Made by a program: the position numbers and the translations under genes. Under the pieces are notes generated by a model. That model had not been told where the DNA came from. It ran no database searches and was given only the letters and a program-made list of their open reading frames with translations. From Streptomyces niger (GTDB taxonomy: Bacteria > Actinomycetota > Actinomycetes > Streptomycetales > Streptomycetaceae): a DNA stretch of 43,818 nucleotides. Within the stretch, counting starts at the first letter, position 1. Each line of letters begins with the position of its first letter. The stretch spans positions 1 to 43,818 of the forward strand of contig NZ_JOFQ01000036.1 in NCBI RefSeq assembly GCF_000718305.1, in the 5' to 3' direction. Positions 21,466-28,663 of the stretch are shown piece after piece.

Positions 21466-22337
21466 TTTCCTCCGACGCCCATGAGGCCCTGGACCAGGGC
21501 GCGGCGGGCGAACAGATAGACGAGCAGGATGGGGACCATGGACAGCACGACCGCGGCGAGCAGGCCCGGGATGTCGACCCCGTGCTCGGTCTGGAAGTCG
21601 TACAGGCCCATGGTGATGACCTTGGTGTCGGCGGATTGCGTGAGCACCAGGGGGAAGAGGAATCCGTTCCATGCCTGCAGGGCGGAGAAGACGATGATGG
21701 TGGAGAGACCGCTGCGCGAGAGCGGCAGAACCAGCTGGAAGAAGACCCGCCGGGAGGAAGCGCCGTCCATCGTCATCGCCTCGTACAGCTCCGGTGTGAT
21801 GTCGCGCATCACGCCGCTGAGGATCAGGGCGCACACCGGCATGGCGAAGGCGGCGGTCGGCAGGATGACGCCGATGAGGTTGTCGTAGAGGCCGGCCTCG
21901 CTCATGACGTAGAACATGGGCACGATGACGGCCTGGGCGGGGATGGCCAGGCCCAGCAGGAACAGCCGGAAGACCATGTGTGTCGTTCTGCTGCGGCTGC
22001 GCACGATGGCGTACGACAGCGGCGGCACGAGGAGCACGACGATGCCTACGACGCACACGGTGACCAGGGCGGTGTTGAGGAAGTACTGCCCGAATCCGTT
22101 GCCGAAGTCCCTGATGTAGTTGTCGAGCGTGAAGGTCTTCGGCAGGGCCAGCGGTCCGTTGGCCGCGTAGTCGGCCCGGGACTGGAAGGTGGCGACGAGC
22201 ATCGCGTACAGCGGCAGTCCGACCAGGAAGAGCCAGATCAGGGAGCCGAAGCCGGCGAGATAGTTGGTACGGGAGTTGCTCACACGTCCTCTGAGACGAC
22301 GCTCGCTCACGGGTTCTCTGAGACGGCGCTTGCTCAC
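21462..22337 (-). CDS. Sugar ABC transporter permease (MalG type)
   Basis: 291 residues, six membrane helices. The cytoplasmic EAA loop reads ELYEAMTMDGASSRRVFFQLVLPLSRSG, and the end is the usual RRALVQGLMGVGGK. The GTG start at 22337 overlaps the stop of the upstream permease (GTGA). The first 27 codons contain two and a half copies of a nine-codon repeat, each opening with GTG AGC, so GTGs at 22337, 22310 and 22283 are all possible starts. The homologous part begins at about NYLAGFGSLIWLFLVGLP. It works with the permease at 22334 and the binding protein at 23282. No ATPase gene is in the operon, so it probably shares a multitask ATPase of MsiK type encoded elsewhere. Confidence 0.92.
   Translation of the reverse strand: MSKRRLREPVSERRLRGRVSNSRTNYLAGFGSLIWLFLVGLPLYAMLVATFQSRADYAANGPLALPKTFTLDNYIRDFGNGFGQYFLNTALVTVCVVGIVVLLVPPLSYAIVRSRSRTTHMVFRLFLLGLAIPAQAVIVPMFYVMSEAGLYDNLIGVILPTAAFAMPVCALILSGVMRDITPELYEAMTMDGASSRRVFFQLVLPLSRSGLSTIIVFSALQAWNGFLFPLVLTQSADTKVITMGLYDFQTEHGVDIPGLLAAVVLSMVPILLVYLFARRALVQGLMGVGGK
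22266..22337 (-). repeat. 27-bp repeats duplicating a GTG start codon region
   Basis: Units 22337-22311 and 22310-22284 and a partial unit from 22283 encode VSKRRLREP, VSERRLRGR and VSNSRTNY. Every unit starts with GTGAGC. Confidence 0.88.
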
Positions 22338-23221
22338 AGGCCCTCCATCGTGCTGCGCATCCTGTCGTAGCCCGAGAGGCGCACCACGATCAGCGAGATG
22401 ACGGTGGCGACCAGGACGAGCAGCACGCCGATCGTCGAGGCCGTTCCGTAGTCGAAGTTCTTGAAGGCCTTTTGGTACATGTAGTAGGCGCTGATGGTGG
22501 TGTCGGTGCCGGGGCCGCCCTGGGTGAGGATGAGGACGGTGTCGAAGGTCGTCAGTCCGCCCACCACCATCAGGATCGTGGACGTGATGACGCTGTTGCG
22601 CAGCTGCGGCAGGGTGATGTGGAAGAACTGCCGTACCCTGCCGGCGCCGTCGATCTGGGCCGCCTGGTAGAGGACTCGGGGCACCGCCCGCGCCGCTCCC
22701 TGGTAGATCAGCGTGTGCAGCGGTGTGAACTGCCACGCACTCACGAAGACGAGTACGCCGATGGCGCTGCCCTGCTCGCCGAAGAGGTTGCCTTCACCGA
22801 ACAGCCAGGTGGCGTGTGCGGGCACACCGAAGTTGGGGTCGAGGACGGCGCGCCACAGGACGGACACGGCCGCCGCCGACAGCAGCAGGGGGATGAAGTA
22901 GATGGCGGAGAGTACGGCCCGGTTGCGCTGGTGGCCCGCCGCCCAGACGCCGAGCAGGATGCTCAGCGGCGTTTGGACGGCGACGCCGAGGGCGGTGAGC
23001 AGGACGCTCAACCACAGACTCTTGAGCATGACGGGGTCGTCGAAGAGCGTGCGCCAGTTGTCCAGTCCGGTGAAGTGCGGGGCGCTCAGCCCGTCCCAGT
23101 GGGCGAAGGAGAGCACGGCTACCAGGACGAGCGGAAGGAGCGCGAAGAGGCCGAAGAAGACGGCGGCGGGGGCCGCCCAGGCGAAGCTCGGCCGGTTGAC
23201 GCCGGTGGCGGTGGGGGTCAT
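22334..23221 (-). CDS. Sugar ABC transporter permease (MalF type)
   Basis: 295 residues, about six membrane helices after a short N-terminus (SFAWAAPAAVFFGLFALLP). The EAA-type loop is YQAAQIDGAGRVRQFFHITLPQLRN. LTQGGPGTDTTISAYYMYQKAF is typical of actinobacterial CUT1 oligosaccharide permeases. No good ribosome site precedes the ATG at 23221, which is 60 bp after the binding-protein stop, so its level may be low compared with the lipoprotein. It is translationally coupled to the next permease by GTGA overlap. Confidence 0.92.
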   Translation of the reverse strand: MTPTATGVNRPSFAWAAPAAVFFGLFALLPLVLVAVLSFAHWDGLSAPHFTGLDNWRTLFDDPVMLKSLWLSVLLTALGVAVQTPLSILLGVWAAGHQRNRAVLSAIYFIPLLLSAAAVSVLWRAVLDPNFGVPAHATWLFGEGNLFGEQGSAIGVLVFVSAWQFTPLHTLIYQGAARAVPRVLYQAAQIDGAGRVRQFFHITLPQLRNSVITSTILMVVGGLTTFDTVLILTQGGPGTDTTISAYYMYQKAFKNFDYGTASTIGVLLVLVATVISLIVVRLSGYDRMRSTMEGL

Positions 23222-23281
23222 GAGAGGGGGTCCAAGTCGGAGAGCGAGGCGCAGTCAGGAGGTGGGCAGGCCTGCGCGCGG

Positions 23282-24634
23282 TCAGGACGTGGGCAGGGCC
23301 TGCATGGCCTTGATGAACCCGGCCTCGTCGAGCGCTCCGCTGAGGAACTGCTGTACGGCCTGGTGCATGCCGACCGTCGCGGTCTGCGGGTACGCCTGGT
23401 CCCAGGAGAGCTGGAACGCGGGTGCCTTCTCGACGTGGTCGTACTGGTAGCGGGCGAAGTCCGGGTCGGCGGCGGTGTCGAGGAACTTCTCGGTGTTCGT
23501 GGTCGTGGGCAGGTTGCCGATGCCGAGCTGCGCCTTGACGAACTCGTCCGAGTACTGGAGCTTCAGGAACTTCTCGACGGCCTCGGGGTGCTTGGTCTTC
23601 TTCAGCACCGAGTAGAAGTTGTTGGTGTTCCCGACGAGGTTGGCCGTGTCGCCCTTGCCGCCGTCGACCGACGGGAAGGTGCCGTAGCCGAGGTCGTGTT
23701 CGGCGAAGTCGGGGTGGCTCTCCTGCTGGGTGGAGTACTCCCACGAGCCCATCAGCTCGAATCCGGCCTTGCCCGTGGCCAGGAGGGTGGGCGAGCCCTG
23801 GTCGGTGAACTTCACCGAGTCGTAGTGCGTGCCGAAAGCCCCGGCGTCCTTCAGGTCCTTCAGCATGCCGAGGGCCTTCTTGCTGTCGGCGCTCGCCCAG
23901 GCGTCCTTGTCCCCGGCCAGCGCTTTCTGGAACAGTCCGGGCCCGGCCACCCGGTCGTAGAGGTACTCGAACCACATGAGTGTGGGCCACTTGTCGCCGC
24001 CGCCCAGGGCGATCGGCGTGATGCCCTTGGCCTTCAGCGTCCGCACCGCTGCCAGCAGGTCCTCCCACGTCTTCGGCGGTTCGATGCCGGCGTCGCGAAG
24101 CACCTTCTTGTTGTGGAAGAGCAGCACCGGCTGGGTGCCGCGCATGGGAACGCCGTACGGCTTCCCGTTCACCTCCGCGCTCTTGAACACGGCGGGCAGG
24201 AACTTGTCCTTCAGGCCCGGGTCCTTGGCGATGAATCGGTCCAGTGGCATCAGCAGTCCGGCGTCGACGAACGGCTTGATGCTGCCGCCGCCCCAGTTGA
24301 AGAAGACGTCAGGGGCCTGCTCGCTGTTGATGATGGTCTGCAGTTTCGCCTGGTAGTCGGCGCCCGGAATGGTGTCCAGGACGGCCTTGACCTTCGAGGT
24401 CTTGTTGAAGGTGGCGATGATCCGCTTCTCCACCTTGTTCGCGCTGTCGCCGTAGACCAGGACGTGGATCTTGCCGTCGTCCCCGCCCGCCGCTCCGGCG
24501 CCACCGCCGCATGCCGTCAGGGTCAGTGTCAGGGCCAGCGCCACACCACCGACCGACGCGTTCCGCAGCTTGGCATTGCGCAGCATGGCATTCCCCAACA
24601 TGGCGTTCCGCAGGGCCCGTACACGTCGTCTCAT
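23282..24634 (-). CDS. Sugar-binding lipoprotein of an ABC transporter (CUT1)
   Basis: 450 residues from the ATG at 24634, with AAAGG upstream. A signal peptide with an Arg-rich start ends in the lipobox LTAC (Cys about residue 42), followed by GGGAGAAGG, so the product is a lipoprotein. The n-region is lengthened by four pentapeptide repeats (RNAML/GNAML/RNAKL/RNASV). The mature part fits SBP family 1: IIATFNKTSKVKAVLDTIPG, NSEQAPDVFFNWGGG, KPYGVPMRGTQPVLLFHN, FELMGSWEYSTQ and NNFYSVLKKTKHPEAVEKF. It is the first gene of the sugar operon, downstream of a readable promoter and CGAAACTT operators. The neighbouring GH3 enzyme and these operators suggest xylobiose or a related oligosaccharide as ligand. 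Confidence 0.93.
   Translation of the reverse strand: MRRRVRALRNAMLGNAMLRNAKLRNASVGGVALALTLTLTACGGGAGAAGGDDGKIHVLVYGDSANKVEKRIIATFNKTSKVKAVLDTIPGADYQAKLQTIINSEQAPDVFFNWGGGSIKPFVDAGLLMPLDRFIAKDPGLKDKFLPAVFKSAEVNGKPYGVPMRGTQPVLLFHNKKVLRDAGIEPPKTWEDLLAAVRTLKAKGITPIALGGGDKWPTLMWFEYLYDRVAGPGLFQKALAGDKDAWASADSKKALGMLKDLKDAGAFGTHYDSVKFTDQGSPTLLATGKAGFELMGSWEYSTQQESHPDFAEHDLGYGTFPSVDGGKGDTANLVGNTNNFYSVLKKTKHPEAVEKFLKLQYSDEFVKAQLGIGNLPTTTNTEKFLDTAADPDFARYQYDHVEKAPAFQLSWDQAYPQTATVGMHQAVQQFLSGALDEAGFIKAMQALPTS
24551..24610 (-). repeat. 15-bp repeats in the signal peptide of the binding protein
   Basis: Four units (24551-24565, 24566-24580, 24581-24595, 24596-24610) encode R/G-N-A-x-L/V pentapeptides in the n-region of the lipoprotein signal. 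Confidence 0.9.
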
Positions 24635-24643
24635 CGCCCACAC

Positions 24644-24679
24644 CTTTCGAAACTTTTTCGATATAACTTCCGAAACTTC
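24644..24679. promoter_or_regulatory. LacI-type operator region of the sugar operon
   Basis: CGAAA-CTT-TTTCG (24648-24660) is a perfect inverted repeat, and CGAAACTT occurs again at 24671-24678, 23 bp away. The motif is close to the CGAAACTTTCG and CGAA-N-TTCG elements I recall for xylan and xylobiose genes of Streptomyces. The sites lie between the start point and the lipoprotein ATG, where a bound repressor would block transcription. CTTTCGAAAC (24644-24653) recurs inverted inside the lacI gene (24866-24875). Confidence 0.7.
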
Positions 24680-24692
24680 ATGCGTCGTCGGG

Positions 24693-24722
24693 AAGCTAGG
24701 ACTGCCCACTCCGACGGGTCAA
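24693..24722 (-). promoter_or_regulatory. Promoter of the sugar operon
   Basis: On the minus strand TTGACC (24722-24717), an 18-bp spacer and TAGCTT (24698-24693). The expected start point is near 24686, just upstream of the CGAAACTT operators. Confidence 0.6.
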
Positions 24723-24790
24723 CCCTCAGTGAGCGAGTTATCAACTTGTGACACTGCAGCCACAGTTGTCGGTGCTCTATGCTCCTTCCC

Positions 24791-25870
24791 ATGCGCGATG
24801 ACGAAGAGTCGGGCCGTGTCACCCTGGCCCAGGTGGCCAAGAAGGCCGGGGTTTCCCTCTCGACAGTTTCGAAAGTCCTCAACGGGCGACAGGATGTAGC
24901 CGCACCGACCAGGCACAAGGTGGAACGCCTGCTGGAGGAGCACGCCTACCGACGCACGACCCGCTCGGCCCAGGAGGCACCACTCATCGAGCTGGTCTTC
25001 CACGAGCTGGAGAGCATCTGGGCGATGGAGCTGATCCGCGGCGTGGAAAACGTGGCCAAGGCCCACCAGGCCGCCGTCGTCCTCACCGAAAGCGGCACCA
25101 GGCAGGCTCCCGGACCCGACTGGATCGAAGGCGTACTCCAACGCCGACCGCTCGGCGTGGTCCTGGTCTTCTCCGCCCTCCCGGCAGAGGTCAAACAGCA
25201 GCTCCGCTCGCGCGCCATCCCCTTCGTCATCATCGACCCCGCCGGCGACCCCGACCCCGACGTCCCGTCAGTGGGTTCGGCCAACTGGAGCGGCGGGCTC
25301 GCAGCCACTCGCCACCTCATCGAGTCCGGGCACCGCCGCATCGGCATCATCACCGGTCCCGAGGACATGCTCTGCTCGCTGGCACGCCTGGACGGGTACC
25401 GCTCGGCGATGAGCATGGCAGGCCTGGAGATCGACCCCGATCTCATCCTGTACGGCGACTTCCACGTCGAAGGCGGCTACGACGGGGCCATGAAACTGCT
25501 CTCACTCCCCCACCCACCGACCGCCATCTTCTCCGGCAGCGACCTGCAGGCCCTGGGCGCTCTGGAAGCCGCGCGCGTCAGCGGCCTGCGCGTCCCCCAC
25601 GACCTGTCCGTCGTCGGCTACGACGACGTACCGGTCGCCCGCTGGTCCAGCCCGGCCCTGACCACGGTGCACCAGCCACTGCGCCGGATGGCCGAGGAGG
25701 CGACCCAGATGCTGCTGCACATCCGGGCACAGGCCCCGGTCACCACACGCCTCGAACTGGCCACCGACCTCGTCGTCAGGAACAGCACGGCCCCGCCCGC
25801 GACCGACCCACCCCGCGACGGACCCACTCCGCAACCGACCCACCCCGCGACTGACCCGCCCCGCGACTGA
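24791..25870 (+). CDS. LacI-family repressor of the sugar operon
   Basis: 359 residues from the ATG at 24791 (MRDDEESGRV). An ATG at 24779 is inside a TATGCT -10-like box, and no ribosome site is seen, so the mRNA may be leaderless. The LacI HTH is VTLAQVAKKAGVSLSTVSKVLNGRQDV (residues about 10-36), followed by the hinge and a periplasmic-binding-protein-like sugar domain: GVENVAKAHQAAVVL, HRRIGIITGPEDMLCSLARLDGY, TAIFSGSDLQALGALEAA, VVGYDDVPVARWSSPALTTV. It is divergent from the ABC-GH3 operon, which it should repress until oligosaccharide binds. The last 25 residues (Pro/Thr/Asp-rich) are encoded by a 16-bp repeat array that also holds the stop codon. Confidence 0.93.
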   Translation: MRDDEESGRVTLAQVAKKAGVSLSTVSKVLNGRQDVAAPTRHKVERLLEEHAYRRTTRSAQEAPLIELVFHELESIWAMELIRGVENVAKAHQAAVVLTESGTRQAPGPDWIEGVLQRRPLGVVLVFSALPAEVKQQLRSRAIPFVIIDPAGDPDPDVPSVGSANWSGGLAATRHLIESGHRRIGIITGPEDMLCSLARLDGYRSAMSMAGLEIDPDLILYGDFHVEGGYDGAMKLLSLPHPPTAIFSGSDLQALGALEAARVSGLRVPHDLSVVGYDDVPVARWSSPALTTVHQPLRRMAEEATQMLLHIRAQAPVTTRLELATDLVVRNSTAPPATDPPRDGPTPQPTHPATDPPRD

Positions 25871-25896
25871 CCCACTCCGCCGACCGACCCACTCCG
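25800..25896 (+). repeat. 16-bp tandem repeat containing the lacI stop codon
   Basis: Six units of CGACYGACCCACCCCG/CGACYGACCCACTCCG from 25800, the last 17 bp long. The stop TGA (25868-25870) is CGAC-TGA in unit 5. Units with CGACCGA have no stop at this point. Confidence 0.9.
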
Positions 25897-25922
25897 CCGA
25901 CCGACCACACCAAGGGTGCCCG

Positions 25923-25967
25923 GTGAGTGTGCAACCGGTAAGCGTGCAGTCGGTAAGCGTGCAACCG
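25923..25967 (+). repeat. Three 15-bp tandem repeats upstream of the vWA gene
   Basis: GTGAGTGTGCAACCG, GTAAGCGTGCAGTCG and GTAAGCGTGCAACCG at 25923, 25938 and 25953. They are non-coding as far as I can tell. Confidence 0.85.
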
Positions 25968-26082
25968 GTGGCGTCCGGGCCAACCGATCGAGGCGGTCCC
26001 CGCCGCCGGCCTGGCGACCAAGATCGATTGTCAGTGGTGGATGAGAAGGTAGGGACACCGAGTGAGAAGAGGGGGAGCGCTC

Positions 26083-27123
26083 ATGTCCGGAAGCCAGAAC
26101 TACATCAACCACGTTGCTCTTGTGCTGGATGCCAGTTCGTCCATGTCACACCTGAGCCGCAAGGTCGTCGACGTCGCCGACCAGCAGATCGCCTACCTGG
26201 CCCGCCGATCGCAGGAGCTGGGCCAGGAAACTCGCGTCACGGTGTACGTCTTCGCCGACAAGGTGGAGTGCGTCATCTACGACAAGGACGTGCTGCGGAT
26301 GCCGTCCCTGAAGGAGCACTACCGCGCCGGAGGAATGACCGCTCTGCTGGCGGCCACACTGAAGTCGCAGCGAGAGCTGGCGCAGACCGCCCAACTGTAC
26401 GGCGACCACAGCTTCCTGACGTTCGTGCTGACCGACGGTCAGGAGAACGCGAGTCATCGCTGCCCGGACGTCACGACCGATGTGCCGCGCAATCTGGTGC
26501 AGGCCGTGTCCGAGATGATCGCGACGCAGGAGGACAACTGGACGCTGGCCGTCCTTGTGCCGGACCAGATGGGCAAGCGCGAGGCCATGCAGTGTGGTTT
26601 CCCGAAGGACAACATCGCCATCTGGGACGCCACGAGCACCCAGGGACTGGAGGAGGCAGGCCAGGTCATCCAGCAGGCCACCGAGAACTTCATGGTGGGC
26701 CGGGCCAAGGGCATCCGAGGATCACGAGCGGTGTTCTCCACGGGTGCGGAGGCGGTGAACAAGGACACCATCAAGGCTGCCGGCCTCACGCCGGTGAACC
26801 CATCCGAGTACCAACTGATTCCGGTGGCTCGCGCAGCGGCGATACGGGAATGGGTCATCGAATGCGGGCACACCTACCGCACCGGTTGCGCCTTCTACCA
26901 GCTGAGTAAGTCCGAGAAGATCCAGCCGCGGAAGCAGATCGCGGTGCTGGAGAAGAAGACGGACCGGGTGTACACGGGACCGCAGGCCCGCTCCCTGCTC
27001 GGCCTGCCGGACACCGAAGTCCGCATCAGTCCGGACCGCAACGACGACTTCACGATCTTCGTGCAGAGCACCAGCGTGAACCGAAAGCTGGTACCGAACA
27101 CACGACTTCTGCTCATGATCTGA
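26083..27123 (+). CDS. von Willebrand factor A domain protein, orphan
   Basis: 346 residues from the ATG at 26083, with GGGGGAG 5 nt upstream. A possible promoter, TTGTCA (26028) with a 16-bp spacer and TAGGGA, lies 30 bp further upstream. The vWA fold starts immediately: HVALVLDASSSMSHLSRK (MIDAS DxSxS), GGMTALLAAT (MIDAS Thr), FLTFVLTDGQENASH (MIDAS Asp). The C-terminal 130 residues contain IREWVIECGHTYRTGCAFYQLSKSEKIQPRKQI and a GLPDTEVRISPDRN segment without a family I recognise. There is no signal peptide or membrane segment, so it is probably cytoplasmic and metal-binding. Base composition is less G+C-rich than in its neighbours, no MoxR-type ATPase is near, and a strong terminator follows. 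It may have been acquired by transfer. Confidence 0.88.
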   Translation: MSGSQNYINHVALVLDASSSMSHLSRKVVDVADQQIAYLARRSQELGQETRVTVYVFADKVECVIYDKDVLRMPSLKEHYRAGGMTALLAATLKSQRELAQTAQLYGDHSFLTFVLTDGQENASHRCPDVTTDVPRNLVQAVSEMIATQEDNWTLAVLVPDQMGKREAMQCGFPKDNIAIWDATSTQGLEEAGQVIQQATENFMVGRAKGIRGSRAVFSTGAEAVNKDTIKAAGLTPVNPSEYQLIPVARAAAIREWVIECGHTYRTGCAFYQLSKSEKIQPRKQIAVLEKKTDRVYTGPQARSLLGLPDTEVRISPDRNDDFTIFVQSTSVNRKLVPNTRLLLMI

Positions 27124-27128
27124 GGCCA

Positions 27129-27165
27129 GGCGGGGTCCCGCCGGTCGGACCGGCGGGACCCCGCC
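27129..27165 (+). terminator. Strong hairpin terminator after the vWA gene
   Basis: Perfect 17-bp stem (GGCGGGGTCCCGCCGGT and its complement) with a 3-nt CGG loop, starting 5 bp after the stop codon. Confidence 0.88.
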
Positions 27166-27177
27166 CGTTCAGTACGT

Positions 27178-27265
27178 CGTTCAGCACACCGTTCATCGCG
27201 ACCGCACGCCGTTCGGCACACCGTTCATGACGACGCGACCGCATATCGTTCAGCACACCGTTCAT
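27178..27265. repeat. Three spaced copies of CGTTCAGCACACCGTTCAT
   Basis: Copies at 27178-27196, 27210-27228 (one mismatch) and 27247-27265, separated by 13 and 18 bp that share GCGACCGCA-like sequence. They lie between a terminator and the end of the amidohydrolase remnant. Three copies with unequal, similar spacers are not a CRISPR array. Confidence 0.85.
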
Positions 27266-27360
27266 GCATGGCGACCGTGTGGTCTCAGGCGACGTGAGCT
27301 GGGACGCGTGCCTGAAGAATCCGGCCCACTCCGGCGGGCTTTTCTCAGCGGTGGGACCGT

Positions 27361-28131
27361 TCAGGACACAGGCCGGGGCGAGGCGATGAGACGGGGATAG
27401 AGCGCCTCGGCGTTGTGTCGATTGATCGCGTCGGCCTGGCCTGGAACGTAGTCGGGGTAGGTCTCCAGGTAGTGGTTGTAGTAGGTGCCCGCGTCCTGGG
27501 GAGCGAAGGGCCAGTCGCTGCCGTACAGCACGTGCCCGGGTTCGGCGAAGGCGAGCAGGGCGGGCAGCGCACTGGGACTGGCGGACAGCGCGGTGTCGAA
27601 GTAGAAGCGCTTGAGGTCGCGCAGGATGTCCTCGGCCTTGCGGGCCGGGGCGACGACGGTGGAGGTCAGCCCCGAGAAGCGATAGGCGGCGTACGGGAGG
27701 AAGCCACCGCCGTGGGAGAGGATCACGCGTACGTTGCGGTACCGGTCCATGACGCCGTTGAGCACCAGGTTGAGTGCGGTGCGGGTGGTGTCGAAGACGT
27801 AGTCGGCGAGCGGGGCGGGCGTGCCGGGCAGCAGGGGCATCGGCGGCTGTGCGGGGTGGACGAAGACATTGGCATTGCGGCGGTCGAGTTCGGCCCACAG
27901 CGGCTCGAAGTCGGGGTCGCCCAGGTAGCGGCCATGGACGCTGGACATCAGCACGACGCCGTCCGCACCTGAGGTGTCGAGCGCGTGGACGGCCTCGGTC
28001 ACGGCGGCGTCGACGTCGGGCAGCGGGATGCTGGCGAAGTGGCCGAAGCGGTCGGGGCGGTCCTTGACGACCTCGGCACCGTAGTCGTTGACGGCACGGG
28101 CGAGGGTGACGGCGTCCTGGTACCGGCTGGA
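27361..28131 (-). pseudogene. 5'-truncated amidohydrolase (ACMSD-like)
   Basis: The frame runs from just after an in-frame stop at 28134-28132 down to 27361. It reads YQDAVTLARAVNDYGAEVV near its start, then RFGHFASIPLPDVDAAV, ALDTSGADGVVLMSSVHGRYLGDPDFEPLW, VFVHPAQPP, ILSHGGGFLPYAAYR, FDTALSASPSALPALL and LYGSDWPFAP. This is the metal-dependent amidohydrolase/decarboxylase family of aminocarboxymuconate-semialdehyde decarboxylase. The first 70-90 residues, including the HxH metal motif at the start of the barrel, are missing, and no conventional start exists before a GTG at 28002. The break falls where a GGTGGAAGG-like repeat and the divergent MarR gene begin, so a deletion probably removed the shared promoter region. 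Confidence 0.8.
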
Positions 28132-28135
28132 TCAG

Positions 28136-28663
28136 GTGGATCGAGTGGAAGGGGTGGAAGGGGTGGGTCGGGCAGATCACGCCGCCGACACGGAAGGCGT
28201 GGAGGCGTTGGCGCGCGCCGCTGACCAGCTGTTCTACGTCATGCGCCGCTCGCGGGCCGCGACCGTCGGCCAGTCCACGGCCGGCCTCTCCATGTCTCAG
28301 GTGGCCCTGCTGGAACCCCTCATGGAGGACGCCCGGGGCGAGGGAATGCCGGTCGGCAGGCTCGCCTCCGGCGCCGAGGTCAGCGTCCCCACCGCCACAC
28401 GCATGCTCAAACAGCTCGAAGCCGGCGGAGTGGTCACTCGGCGACGCTCCGAACAGGATGAACGCCAGGTATTGATTCGCCTCACCGAAGACGGCGCCGA
28501 CCAGCTCGCAGCCATGCGGACAGAACTACGGGGACGCCAGCTCCAGGCCCTCTCGCACTTCACACCGCAGGAACGCCGCGCACTCACCGCTCAGCTGCAC
28601 CGACTCGCCGACGTCATCGCCGATGTCGCCGCCGATGCCGCCGCCGACGAAACCGCTCAGTGA
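28136..28663 (+). CDS. MarR-family regulator
   Basis: About 175 residues. The winged helix is clear: LARAADQLFYVMRRSRAATVGQSTAGLSMSQVALLEPLME, RLASGAEVSVPTATRMLKQLEAGGVVTRRRSEQDERQVLIRLTEDG, and a C-terminal dimer helix rich in Ala/Asp. The start is unclear. GTGs at 28136, 28145, 28154, 28160 and 28199 are in frame within a GTGGAAGGG-rich repeat, and the sequence upstream belongs to the truncated amidohydrolase. The original start may have been lost in the same rearrangement. Its 3' end overlaps the convergent membrane-protein gene by 7 bp. Confidence 0.8.
   Translation: MDRVEGVEGVGRADHAADTEGVEALARAADQLFYVMRRSRAATVGQSTAGLSMSQVALLEPLMEDARGEGMPVGRLASGAEVSVPTATRMLKQLEAGGVVTRRRSEQDERQVLIRLTEDGADQLAAMRTELRGRQLQALSHFTPQERRALTAQLHRLADVIADVAADAAADETAQ

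Noticed and set aside
18910..22056. 1048-residue minus-strand frame extending the GH3 gene upstream
   Set aside because: The first about 200 residues run antisense-like, out of frame through the permease gene. The coupled GTG at 21465 and the homology start give the real gene.
22472..24751. 759-residue plus-strand ORF across the ABC transporter genes
   Set aside because: Antisense shadow of the binding-protein and permease genes, which have clear family signatures on the minus strand.
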